54,346 nt of DNA, taken from contig CAZITX010000017.1 of NCBI GenBank assembly GCA_964542305.1, forward strand, positions 1-54,346, written 5' to 3'. Shown here piece after piece: positions 42,067 through 49,637 of this stretch. Position 1 is the first letter of the stretch. Each line of letters opens with the position of its first letter. The DNA comes from DMER64 sp964542305 (lineage in GTDB: Bacteria; Bacteroidota; Bacteroidia; Bacteroidales; UBA932). The notes under the pieces are model-generated. The model was not told where the DNA came from. It made no database searches and worked only from the letters and a program-made list of their open reading frames with translations. The translations under genes were made by a program, and so were the position numbers.

Positions 42067-42990
42067 TTATTCAAATAGCAGCTTTATCTCTTGCCGCCAT
42101 TCTTGATCTTTTTTTGCACCAAGGGCACTATCAGCATTTGATGAAAGTCGGTTTGGTACTCCAAAGGCTGTTTGCATTGCTTTCTCTGGATAATTACCAA
42201 GCTTTAATTTTAACTCTATCATATAACCAAAGTATGCCAAACGGCTAATTTTACTTAACCACTTGTAGCCGCCCGGCTGCTCTATCATATATCCAGCCTC
42301 AACTGCTCGCTGAAAATAAACCTTTGCCGGCTGTAATATTTTGGGCAATGCAGCCTCGGTGCTCTGATCTGCATAAGCATCAAGCTGCTTTTTGAATCTT
42401 TCAAGCTGTCTGTAAGTAATAGGGCTCATATTTTCCCCACTATCACAGATCCAGAGCATCACAGATGCTTTTGCCTCTGCATTCTGCTTTTTCTGTGCCT
42501 CGCCCTCAATGTAGTACACCGGCTCTGAGGCTTGCAGCAATATATCTGCTTTCACTTGCTCTGCCCTTTCTATAAGCTCATTTATTGCCCTTTTGGCAAA
42601 CTCTATTTCTTTAGCAATGCTGCCGCCATAGCTCTCAGTATATGCTTTTATATTCTCTATTAGGTCGCTCTGATCCCTTGCACATTTGGCAAACATATCA
42701 AAGTAAGTGTGCTGGTAGTCTTGCTCCGGGTGTACTCTCATTAGCCTTGCCCGGTGCTGGTTTCTCTGCTGCCTATCAAACGCCTTTTTTATGCCTGTGG
42801 TTGTATCTCTCCCAAGCTGCTTATCAAGTATATCAATAGCTTGTTGATCTGTCTTAAAATTAACTTTTGCCCACGTCTGTACAAGATCCAGCATACTCTC
42901 AGGACCGGTTCCAGCCTCAACAAAATGCTTGTATATGTCTATTAGCCGCCGCTCTCCCAGCAAGTCAATATGATTGTAAATCTTTCTCAT
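42067..42990 (-). CDS. Unrecognised 307-residue protein co-transcribed with the integrase
   Basis: No family recognised. The protein is highly charged and looks helical: an N-terminal block (YNHIDLLGERRLIDIYKHFVEA), a long middle that may form a coiled coil (AKEIEFAKRAINELIERAEQVKADILLQ), and a C-terminal block with QPGGYKWLSKISRLAYFGYMIELKLKLGNYPEKAMQTAFGV. The start is ATG 42990, 5 bp after the integrase stop, so it is translated from the integrase mRNA. This C-terminal 'GYKW…LAYF' pattern recalls regulators of integrated elements but I cannot name it. Confidence 0.6.
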   Translation of the reverse strand: MRKIYNHIDLLGERRLIDIYKHFVEAGTGPESMLDLVQTWAKVNFKTDQQAIDILDKQLGRDTTTGIKKAFDRQQRNQHRARLMRVHPEQDYQHTYFDMFAKCARDQSDLIENIKAYTESYGGSIAKEIEFAKRAINELIERAEQVKADILLQASEPVYYIEGEAQKKQNAEAKASVMLWICDSGENMSPITYRQLERFKKQLDAYADQSTEAALPKILQPAKVYFQRAVEAGYMIEQPGGYKWLSKISRLAYFGYMIELKLKLGNYPEKAMQTAFGVPNRLSSNADSALGAKKDQEWRQEIKLLFE

Positions 42991-42994
42991 AGTA

Positions 42995-44230
42995 TTAAAG
43001 TTTTGGCATTGGTAAACTATCTATAGCCGCCTTTTTCAAGCTATCTACAGCCCGGGTGTATTTCTCTGTATGTTTCAAGCCGCTGTGCCCTAATAAGCTG
43101 GCAAGTGTCTTGATATTAGCCCCATTGTTGAGGATATTCACAGCAAAGGAATGCCTGGCACAATGCCAGCTTATATGCTTATTAATGCCAGCCCTTGCCA
43201 CCCAACGCTTTACAGCTTTACAACAAGCCTCATAAGAGGGCAGATTGAAAATAAGAGCATCGCCCTGCCCGGCTTGAGGTTCCCCAATCAATGAAAGAAT
43301 GCCAGAATTTAGAGGAATTACTACACCGCTGCTGGCAGAGTGTCCTTTGGTTTTGCTCTGCTCAAATATCAAGAGGCTGTTGGCATAGTCCACATTTGAA
43401 AACCTCAACTCTTTCACATCACAAAACCTCAACCCACAATAGAGGCACAAAATAAAAGCACGTCTTATATTATCACTCTCATATTGGTAGTGTGTATTTA
43501 TAAGCTGCTGGATCTCATCCATAGAAAGCACATCTTTTCTCAGCTGCTGCTCATCCACCTTAATAGATATGCCCCTGCAAGGGTTCTGCTTTATCACATC
43601 GTGCTCAACTGCATAAGCCATTACTTTCTTAAACCTCTGATAGATCCCTTTTGCTCCCTCGCCCACACTCCGGCTCTGTAAGTACTCTGTGAAAGCAAGC
43701 ATCATATCTTTAGTGATCTGCTCAGGTTTTATGCTTTTAGCATAGAGCTCATACCGCTTAGAGCTGGAAAGAAAGTCCTTAAACCGCTGCAAGGCAATTT
43801 GCATCATTCTTATATCTTTTTTGGTGTACCTGTCAATATAGCCTTGGAAATAGTCCAGAAAATTAATATGCCGCTGGTTGCTTTTTAGCCTGTAGCCAAG
43901 ATTACCTTGCAAGAGCTGCTGCTCTTTCTCAAATCTTATTTGCTTGGCAAGCTCAAGTGTTTCTTTGTTCTGTTGCCGCTCTGCTGCTGTTCTGGGCTTA
44001 GCAATAAGATACAGGTTGAGGCTCTCTTTTTTTCTGGTGTGCTTAATAGAATACTTTGGCTTTCCTGCCATATTACCGCTCTGATAGAGCACAGGTTGCC
44101 CGGCTGCATCAAGTATAGGTGTTTCTGTTCTGCCCAGATAATACTCTAAAAATAGGCTTATTTTGCCCCCAGATAGCTCTTTTTGTAATAATTTTGGATT
44201 GTCCTTTACACTTTTTTTAATTGCTGCCAT
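42995..44230 (-). CDS. Tyrosine recombinase/integrase of the element
   Basis: About 411 residues from ATG 44230; an upstream TTG frame (44296) is less likely. The protein has an N-terminal arm-binding part (KISLFLEYYLGR, KKESLNLYLIAKPRTAAERQQNKETLELAKQIR), a SAM-like core-binding domain near residues 130-220 and a catalytic domain. Catalytic residues are visible: Arg in YCGLRFCDV, HCARHSF (His-x2-Arg), LLGHSGLKHTEKYTR with the second His and the nucleophile Tyr. It resembles the integrases of Bacteroides mobilizable elements that enter tRNA genes. Confidence 0.95.
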   Translation of the reverse strand: MAAIKKSVKDNPKLLQKELSGGKISLFLEYYLGRTETPILDAAGQPVLYQSGNMAGKPKYSIKHTRKKESLNLYLIAKPRTAAERQQNKETLELAKQIRFEKEQQLLQGNLGYRLKSNQRHINFLDYFQGYIDRYTKKDIRMMQIALQRFKDFLSSSKRYELYAKSIKPEQITKDMMLAFTEYLQSRSVGEGAKGIYQRFKKVMAYAVEHDVIKQNPCRGISIKVDEQQLRKDVLSMDEIQQLINTHYQYESDNIRRAFILCLYCGLRFCDVKELRFSNVDYANSLLIFEQSKTKGHSASSGVVIPLNSGILSLIGEPQAGQGDALIFNLPSYEACCKAVKRWVARAGINKHISWHCARHSFAVNILNNGANIKTLASLLGHSGLKHTEKYTRAVDSLKKAAIDSLPMPKL

Positions 44231-44297
44231 AGTCTTAAACCTTTGATTGCCCTTGTTTTCCCTTGTTATCACAAAGATAATAATTATATAGAGCAAA

Positions 44298-44318
44298 GGT
44301 GTACTAAAGGTGTACTAT
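44298..44318 (+). repeat. Right-end 21-bp repeat (candidate integrase arm site)
   Basis: GGTGTACTAAAGGTGTACTA then T; 20 of 21 bases equal to 39352-39372, same orientation. It lies 67 bp upstream of the chosen integrase start, so integrase binding could also repress its own gene. Confidence 0.7.
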
Positions 44319-44431
44319 TTGTGAAAATATAGGCTAAAATAAGAAAAAATCATTATATTTGCCATTGCTTAATAGCCTGATTAATAGCCATTACCTTTCT
44401 TTTCCTTTCCCTTGTTTTATCGGTTATGTAT

Positions 44432-44444
44432 CGGCTCCGGGTAC
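44432..44444 (+). repeat. att core repeat, distal side
   Basis: CGGCTCCGGGTAC, identical to the last 12 bases of tRNA-Leu plus one (39290-39302). It marks the far end of the element. Confidence 0.85.
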
Positions 44445-44450
44445 CCTGAA

Positions 44451-44490
44451 AAACCACAAGTAGTTATTATCAACTACTTGTGGTTTTTGC
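44451..44490 (+). terminator. Original tRNA-Leu terminator, displaced by the element
   Basis: A perfect 15-bp stem: AAACCACAAGTAGTT (44451-44465) and AACTACTTGTGGTTT (44472-44486), 6-nt loop, followed by T residues. It begins 7 bases after the distal att core, where the terminator of the uninterrupted tRNA-Leu would stand. Confidence 0.75.
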
Positions 44491-44529
44491 TTTTGAAAAA
44501 TCCCCGACCATATCCCCGACTTAATAAAT

Positions 44530-44561
44530 AAGCATCCCGGGAAACTAGTCCCAGGATGCTT
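44530..44561. repeat. 13-bp imperfect stem-loop
   Basis: AAGCATCC plus GGGA (44530-44542) pair with TCCC plus GGATGCTT (44549-44561) with one C/A mismatch and a 6-nt loop. There is no long T run on either side, so a terminator role is uncertain; a repeat-family palindrome is also possible. Confidence 0.45.
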
Positions 44562-44802
44562 CATGCACACAAAAACAGACCTCATTTGTCTGCTTTGCGA
44601 AACAAAGATAATCAATTATTCACAGAATCATTCATAAAGGTTTTTAAAGAAACTATACTGAAACATTTCCCAATTTTTGGAGAAAACCAGTATATGAGTT
44701 CATCTTCGACACTTCGTTCTGGTTTTGGCTCATTGTAGGACAACTCTGATTTTTCCTAAAAAATTAAGTTTCTGATGCTCCATCAATTTATAATACCGCA
44801 CT
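44562..44802. other. Intergenic stretch without recognisable gene
   Basis: About 240 bp, AT-rich. A minus-strand TATCTTTG (44610-44603) could be a -7 box reading toward the stem-loops but no coding frame follows it. I see nothing else that I can name. Confidence 0.4.
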
Positions 44803-44835
44803 CCATCCTCATATAAGGCTGTTTTTGAGGACAGA
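44803..44835 (+). repeat. REP-like palindromic repeat, copy 1
   Basis: A 33-base unit, CCATCCTCATATAAGGCTG and onward to GAGGACAGA; TCCTCA pairs with TGAGGA to make a hairpin. It recurs 51 bp downstream with one mismatch. It lies close to a REP-associated transposase-like gene. Confidence 0.65.
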
Positions 44836-44853
44836 CCCGGGATTTTCTGCCTT

Positions 44854-44886
44854 CCATCCTCATATAGGGCTGTTTTTGAGGACAGA
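44854..44886 (+). repeat. REP-like palindromic repeat, copy 2
   Basis: One substitution (ATAGGG for ATAAGG) against 44803-44835, same orientation, with the same TCCTCA/TGAGGA arms. Translated backward the two units give LSSKTALYEDG twice, which I regard as non-coding repeat. Confidence 0.65.
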
Positions 44887-44935
44887 ACGGCGTTTTTCCA
44901 CCGGAGAAGTTGCAGACATACTATGAACATTAAAC

Positions 44936-45313
44936 TTAATTCATTGTTTTCATATCCGTTATATTCGGGATCATCCTGGCTTTCCCGGACTTAATCATTT
45001 CTTCGTTAGCATGTCTTACCTCTTTAATTGTATTTTTAACAACTCTATTATAGTGCTCAAGCATATCTTCAGCATCCATACAGCAACATATTTCAGCAAT
45101 TGATAAAGACCTTATTACAGCTGTTACTGATTGTTCGGTTGACCCAAACAATGTAGTCTGGATTGAGAATACTGTTCGTGGAATCAGGTCCATAAGAATT
45201 TCCATATCCTGTGTTCTAGACAGAACCAGATCACTTTCAAAGTGAAGCATTCCATTTGAATCCATAGTTACCTCCAGCATTTTCTTCATCCGCATTTCTT
45301 TTTCTTTTTTCAT
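44936..45313 (-). CDS. Unrecognised 125-residue protein
   Basis: No family recognised. The N-terminus is rich in Lys/Glu/Met (KKEKEMRMKKMLEVTMDSNG). The rest is a small soluble-looking domain with DLIPRTVFSIQTTLFGSTEQ and a Cys cluster AEICCCMDAEDMLEHYNRV, then a Lys/Glu helix. It follows the REP-transposase-like gene on the same strand after a 119-bp gap and precedes the two REP-like repeats. It could belong to the same accessory unit. Confidence 0.5.
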   Translation of the reverse strand: MKKEKEMRMKKMLEVTMDSNGMLHFESDLVLSRTQDMEILMDLIPRTVFSIQTTLFGSTEQSVTAVIRSLSIAEICCCMDAEDMLEHYNRVVKNTIKEVRHANEEMIKSGKARMIPNITDMKTMN

Positions 45314-45432
45314 GGTATGTAAATTAAAAGTGAAACAAATAAGAATAAGGAGAGTCTGTAAGAAGTTCCCCGATTCAAAGCTTGATCCCCTCAGTCCTCC
45401 CTCTTCCTCTAAAAAATATGATAATAAGTTTT

Positions 45433-46392
45433 TTACATGCGTTTTGGAAATAATGATTCTATGATGCTTGCATCAATTTTCAGGATTCTTCGAATTTGCT
45501 TATTCGATGCGTTGTAATCATAATGCATCTTCTTTGCAATATCAATTTTAGCGGCTGACGGCAGCAAAACAGGTTTGCTCAGGTTATAACCTTTTAAACA
45601 CATAGATTGTACCGCTGAATACATCTCTTCATCGCTGAGAAAAACCGAATCTTTAAGTTTTTTCGCGATTTCGCTGTATGCTTCAAAGTTCTTTGATAAC
45701 AGGTTGAAGTAATGATGTGCATCTCTAAAGAAATGCTCACCTTCTTTAATGCAACAAAAGCTTGACGGCAAAATGATATTATTAAAAACCCTGATACGTT
45801 CTGACATGGCCACATCTCTGCTGCGACAAATGTTTCTTTTATCTCTTAATGTTAAAGAGTTGAAAGCAGTAGAGGGTATCATTTCGTAAATGGGATTAAA
45901 ATACAGATAGCCTGCTCCCCATAAATATGAATACGGTGTAAATGATGATTTTACCAAGTACCCGTTACGGTTAATGTATACGATTTCATTCCTAAGAGCT
46001 TGCATATCAGGAATATTAAGAAGTGATGCCTTGAAAGCAGACAAATCTGCCTCTCTTCTTGTTATGACTAGATACCTTTGCAGACGTGCATGATACATTT
46101 CAAACAGATCTTCACAATCTTTCCTCCCTCCTGAAAGAATACAGTGAAGATGATTGTTCATCAGTTCAAAAGTGTAGATCTTAAGCCAGGGAAACCTGTC
46201 TGAACAAATTCCCATCAGATTCATCCCAAATCCAAATTCTTCATCAGTAGTAAACAAAATCTCCGTCAAATGACCGGGTGTACACAGATGCCAGAACGGA
46301 CCTGATTTATTAAATAAATATTCACATTGATTCTCTTTGTCGTAGAATGTACGACTATCTGGCGCTGAAGCACCTGAAAATTCCTTTTCCAT
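45433..46392 (-). CDS. REP-associated tyrosine transposase-like protein (Y1_Tnp/IS200-type HUH domain)
   Basis: 319 residues. The HUH motif is FELMNNHLHCILSGG (H-L-H) near residue 80, followed by a helix (DLFEMYHARLQRYLV). Farther on, NEIVYINRNGYLVKSSFTPYSYLWGAGYLYF fits the 'YI-x2-N…P-x2-Y-x-W…Y' block that holds the nicking Tyr of RAYT proteins. The last ~130 residues are an additional helical domain with a C-terminal helix-turn-helix-like part (ASNKQIRRILKIDASIIESLF). RAYTs are domesticated, single-copy proteins linked to REP palindromes; two such repeats lie 0.6 kb away. Confidence 0.65.
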   Translation of the reverse strand: MEKEFSGASAPDSRTFYDKENQCEYLFNKSGPFWHLCTPGHLTEILFTTDEEFGFGMNLMGICSDRFPWLKIYTFELMNNHLHCILSGGRKDCEDLFEMYHARLQRYLVITRREADLSAFKASLLNIPDMQALRNEIVYINRNGYLVKSSFTPYSYLWGAGYLYFNPIYEMIPSTAFNSLTLRDKRNICRSRDVAMSERIRVFNNIILPSSFCCIKEGEHFFRDAHHYFNLLSKNFEAYSEIAKKLKDSVFLSDEEMYSAVQSMCLKGYNLSKPVLLPSAAKIDIAKKMHYDYNASNKQIRRILKIDASIIESLFPKRM

Positions 46393-46773
46393 TATTCTTC
46401 ATGTTTAATCAACCCCACAATGGGAAGGCATACAAAAATAATTAATTATTGGCAAGGAAGTTAACGAAATACAGGCCTGGTTGCTGCAAAAAAAAACGGG
46501 ACAAAATTGTATTATGAAAATGCAAGTTAACATTTACAGAGAGAGATCTGTAATAAATTTTTCAGGTGTCGGAATGCGAGTGTCCGGCTTGAATTATGAT
46601 GATTGTTAGGGACGCCGTGAAATAACTGTACTGAATATTTTTGTCCTCTATGATGTTATCTTTTTTATTGTTTTTGTGTAAACTCAATGCTGGACGGAAA
46701 CAAAATCTTTGTTTTGCATAAAGCCTGGCTCGTATGCAGGAGTGCTTACGTAACAGAAAAGGATTTGTGCATA
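46393..46773. other. 381-bp intergenic stretch, no gene seen
   Basis: No convincing open frame or tRNA. AT-rich at both ends. A short GC-richer centre (GGTGTCGGAATGCGAGTGTCCGGC) can fold weakly. The promoter of the RAYT-like gene must lie at its left end, but no clear TAnnTTTG is seen close to 46392. Confidence 0.4.
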
Positions 46774-46940
46774 TTCAGATATATGTGGCTCGATCCACGA
46801 AGGTGCGATCCGCATCGCTTGTAGCCTGTTTTCGGCGACAAGGGAAGTTGTTCAGATATATGTGGCTCGATCCACGGAGGTGCGATCCGAATCGCTTGTA
46901 GCCTGTTTTCGGCGACAAGGGAAGCTGTTTGGATATGTGG
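46774..46940. repeat. 77-bp tandem repeat, two full copies and a short third
   Basis: Copy 1 spans 46774-46850 and copy 2 spans 46851-46927, with only about four substitutions; a broken third starts at 46928 (TTTGGATATGTGG). Each unit has three potential hairpins: GTGG-CTCGAT-CCAC, GCGAT-CCGC-ATCGC (GCGAT-CCGA-ATCGC in copy 2), and CTTGT…ACAAG. The third copy ends 3 bases before the stop of the TspO-like gene. Confidence 0.85.
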
Positions 46941-46942
46941 TC

Positions 46943-47743
46943 TTATCCCCGGCAGAGCAATCCTTTGCCTTTGCCGCTGGCACAGGAACTTATTAGTGTG
47001 TATACTATAAGCAGCGCAGTTAAAACGATTACGATCCAGGCAGTGGTGATGATGTCTTGATGGGCGACCATGTCTGCCGTGCGTTTGATGATGATGCCGT
47101 AATAGGCCCAGATAATTACCAGCGAATAGAATATGTCCCGGTTGCGCAGGGTGACCAGGACTGCCAGGATAAATCCCACGACCATTACCGCTATGGTCCA
47201 GATGTTTTCACTCAGGCCAAATCCGTCCCAGTTCCGGAATACCAGCAATGCAGTAAGATTGGCAATCGTAGCTACTGAGATCCACCCTAGGTAAACACCA
47301 ATAGAAACCCTGAAGGCAAATTTCCCCATACCACTCTCGATGTTCACATTATAGAGTGAATTATAAAGGGATATCAAACACAGCAGCAATGCGATCATAA
47401 CTACTACTGACCAGAGAATCAGCTGATAATGCCAGGTGATTATCCAGGCTGCATTCAATATACAGGTTAGGGAAAAAACCTGATTTTGTCTGATAGTTAA
47501 AGCAAAACGGTTTTTTTTGCCGTAAACGGCAGCCACCTGATAAACAACAAAAACCAGCAATAATAGATAGATTATCCCCCAAATGGAAAAGGTTATTCCG
47601 GCAGGTACAAATAAGTTCGGATAACTGTCTGACAATTCCCCGGTAGTCATACCGTTTATGGGGAGTGCATTTGCCAGGGCATTTACTATGATCATTCCCA
47701 GATACAGGAAGATGTTTATGACAGATAGTGTTTTATTTTTCAT
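46943..47743 (-). CDS. TspO/MBR-like (tryptophan-rich sensory) membrane protein
   Basis: About 266 residues from ATG 47743; the longer frame overlaps the hydABC end region. Seven to eight membrane helices. The segment NALPINGMTTGELSDSYPNLFVPAGITFSIWGIIYLLLL is characteristic of the larger bacterial homologues annotated as tryptophan-rich sensory proteins. Classical TspO has five helices and ~160 residues; this group is longer. Ligands of TspO proteins include porphyrins and lipids; the role here is open. The stop codon abuts the tandem repeats. Confidence 0.6.
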   Translation of the reverse strand: MKNKTLSVINIFLYLGMIIVNALANALPINGMTTGELSDSYPNLFVPAGITFSIWGIIYLLLLVFVVYQVAAVYGKKNRFALTIRQNQVFSLTCILNAAWIITWHYQLILWSVVVMIALLLCLISLYNSLYNVNIESGMGKFAFRVSIGVYLGWISVATIANLTALLVFRNWDGFGLSENIWTIAVMVVGFILAVLVTLRNRDIFYSLVIIWAYYGIIIKRTADMVAHQDIITTAWIVIVLTALLIVYTLISSCASGKGKGLLCRG

Positions 47744-47831
47744 GGTTATTCTATTAAGGTTACCCAAAAATAACAAAAAAAAGTGACCTTCCATGCAAGG
47801 TCACTTTCAATGGTTTCAGTTAAAATAGATG

Positions 47832-49619
47832 CTACATGCTTCTGGGTGTATATTTGGTATGAAGCAGGTGATGAGATACTTCGCTCAGGGGATGCCCCAG
47901 GAAATCTTTGTAGATCTTGACGATCTCTGGATTTTCATGAGATTTTCTGACGGGCATTCCGGCATCCTCGGCGTAAATGGCCTCGGCACGGCGTTGACGT
48001 ATCTCCGGATTGGTGGGTATGGGCTGGCCTCCGCCACCCAGACAGCCGCCCGGACAAGCCATGAACTCTATGAAATGATAATCGACTTTTCCGGCTCTTA
48101 ATTTATCCATCATATACTTGACGTTGGTCAATCCGTGAGCTACTGCACACTTAAGTTCCACGCCATCCAGGAAGGCCCATTCCTTCAGCGGATTTTCAAT
48201 TTTAATTTTGGCTTCACGGATGCCTTCCATCCCGCGGACCGGGTTAATGTCCAGATTCTCAAAAGGTACCTCTCTGCCTGTAACCAGTTCATAGGCAGTC
48301 CGAAGGGCTGCTTCCATAACACCTCCGGTAGCTCCAAATATTACACCGGCTCCTGTTGATTCTCCCATCAAACGGTCAAAATGCATATCGTCCAGTTTCT
48401 TGAAGTCTATACCTGCCTGCTTGATCATGATGGCCAGTTCACGTGTGGTCAATACGTAATCTACGTCACGGTAACCGCTGTCGTGCATTTCCGGCCTGGC
48501 CGCCTCGAACTTTTTAGCGGTACAGGGCATTACGGAAACGGACACAATTTTTGCCGGATCCAGCTTTCGGGCTTTGGCATAATACGTTTTTACCAATGCA
48601 CCAAACATCTGTTGGGGTGATTTACAGCTGGAAAGATTGTCCAGGTATTCGGGATAAAGGTGCTCAATGAATTTGATCCATCCGGGTGAACAGGAAGTGG
48701 TCATGGGGAACTTGACGGTCTTGTCGTTCTCTGCCAGGGCTTTTTTCAACCGCGTAAGCAGCTCCGTACCTTCTTCCATGATCGTCAAATCGGCGGTAAA
48801 ATCGGTATCCATCACGGAATCGAATCCCAGGCGTTTTAAAGCTGCCACCATTTTTCCTGTGGAGCGGCTTCCGGGATCAAAGCCGAGTTCCTCGCCCAGC
48901 CCCACGCGCACCGCGGGAGCCGTCTGGATAACCACGTATTTGTCTTTGTCCGAGATGGCGGACCAGACTTCCTCTATGTAATTCTTTTCAACCAGTGCAC
49001 CGGTAGGGCAGTGGTTGACGCACTGTCCGCAGTTGGTGCAGATCACGTCGTTCATGGATTTTTCAAAGAACGTGGTGATCATGGCATATTCACCTTTGTG
49101 TGCCATGGTCAGGGCGTTGACGCTTTGCAACTCGGCACATGTTCTGACGCAGCGCTGGCAACGGATGCATTTGCTGTCGTCTTTGATGATGGAAGGCGAA
49201 AAGTCGTCAATGGTGTAATTCCGGAAGGGTACAAGGTGGATGAAATCCTGGCTCATGATCTTGTATTCCGAGGCCAAAAGCTGCAATTCGCAATTGCCGT
49301 TCTTGTAACAGCTTGTACAATCGGCGTTGTGCTCCGAAAGAAGCAGCTCAATGATGTGTTTCCTGGAATTCCTGACTTTGTGGGTGTTTGTCAGAATGTC
49401 CATCCCGTCTTCACACGGAGTGGCACAGGCAGGAGCAAGACGTTTTTGTCCAACCACTTCCACTACACAGACGCGGCAGTTACCTGCTACACACAGGTCC
49501 TTATGGTAACATAAAGTGGGGATGATCACCCCTATTTGATTGGCGGCATCCAGTATAGACGTGCCTTTTTCAACTTCTACGGGTTGTCCGTTTACGGTAA
49601 TTTTTATTTTCTTTCCCAT
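47832..49619 (-). CDS. hydA: [FeFe] hydrogenase catalytic subunit (NADH-dependent, bifurcating type)
   Basis: 595 residues from ATG 49619. An N-terminal [2Fe-2S] domain (TLCYHKDLCVAGNCRVC), a His/Cys segment, two [4Fe-4S] clusters (CIRCQRCVRTC and CTNCGQCVNHCPTG) and the H-cluster domain are present. All three H-cluster motifs are intact: L1 TTSCSPGW (305-312), L2 MPCTAKKFE (362-370), L3 MACPGGCLGGGGQP (from 518). It makes H2 from electrons of NADH and reduced ferredoxin in the trimeric HydABC complex. The maturation genes hydEFG are not in the window. Confidence 0.96.
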   Translation of the reverse strand: MGKKIKITVNGQPVEVEKGTSILDAANQIGVIIPTLCYHKDLCVAGNCRVCVVEVVGQKRLAPACATPCEDGMDILTNTHKVRNSRKHIIELLLSEHNADCTSCYKNGNCELQLLASEYKIMSQDFIHLVPFRNYTIDDFSPSIIKDDSKCIRCQRCVRTCAELQSVNALTMAHKGEYAMITTFFEKSMNDVICTNCGQCVNHCPTGALVEKNYIEEVWSAISDKDKYVVIQTAPAVRVGLGEELGFDPGSRSTGKMVAALKRLGFDSVMDTDFTADLTIMEEGTELLTRLKKALAENDKTVKFPMTTSCSPGWIKFIEHLYPEYLDNLSSCKSPQQMFGALVKTYYAKARKLDPAKIVSVSVMPCTAKKFEAARPEMHDSGYRDVDYVLTTRELAIMIKQAGIDFKKLDDMHFDRLMGESTGAGVIFGATGGVMEAALRTAYELVTGREVPFENLDINPVRGMEGIREAKIKIENPLKEWAFLDGVELKCAVAHGLTNVKYMMDKLRAGKVDYHFIEFMACPGGCLGGGGQPIPTNPEIRQRRAEAIYAEDAGMPVRKSHENPEIVKIYKDFLGHPLSEVSHHLLHTKYTPRSM

Positions 49620-49637
49620 TACTGTCAATTTTCTGGT

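Larger units (their letters stand above)
39303..44444. mobile_element. 5.1-kb tRNA-Leu-integrated element with phage-type replication initiator
   Basis: Bounded by 13-bp att repeats, with seven genes all on the minus strand: integrase, 307-aa unknown, then (after a terminator) HTH protein, 154-aa unknown, gene II/RstA-like initiator, 101-aa GNPNGRP protein and 118-aa unknown. Near-identical 21-bp repeats lie just inside both ends. No capsid, coat, Zot-like ATPase, relaxase or partition gene is seen in its full length. It therefore looks like a satellite of a filamentous or other phage, or an integrated rolling-circle replicon. Codon and word use (many GCTCT/TGCC stretches) differ visibly from the flanks. 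Confidence 0.85.

Noticed and set aside
39303..44444. The element as a conjugative or mobilizable transposon (NBU-like)
   Set aside because: No relaxase, mobilization or transfer gene is visible; the initiator looks phage-type.
44730..44930. 66-codon minus-strand frame encoding LSSKTALYEDG twice
   Set aside because: It is made of the two REP-like repeats and has no start signals; more likely repeat DNA than a gene.
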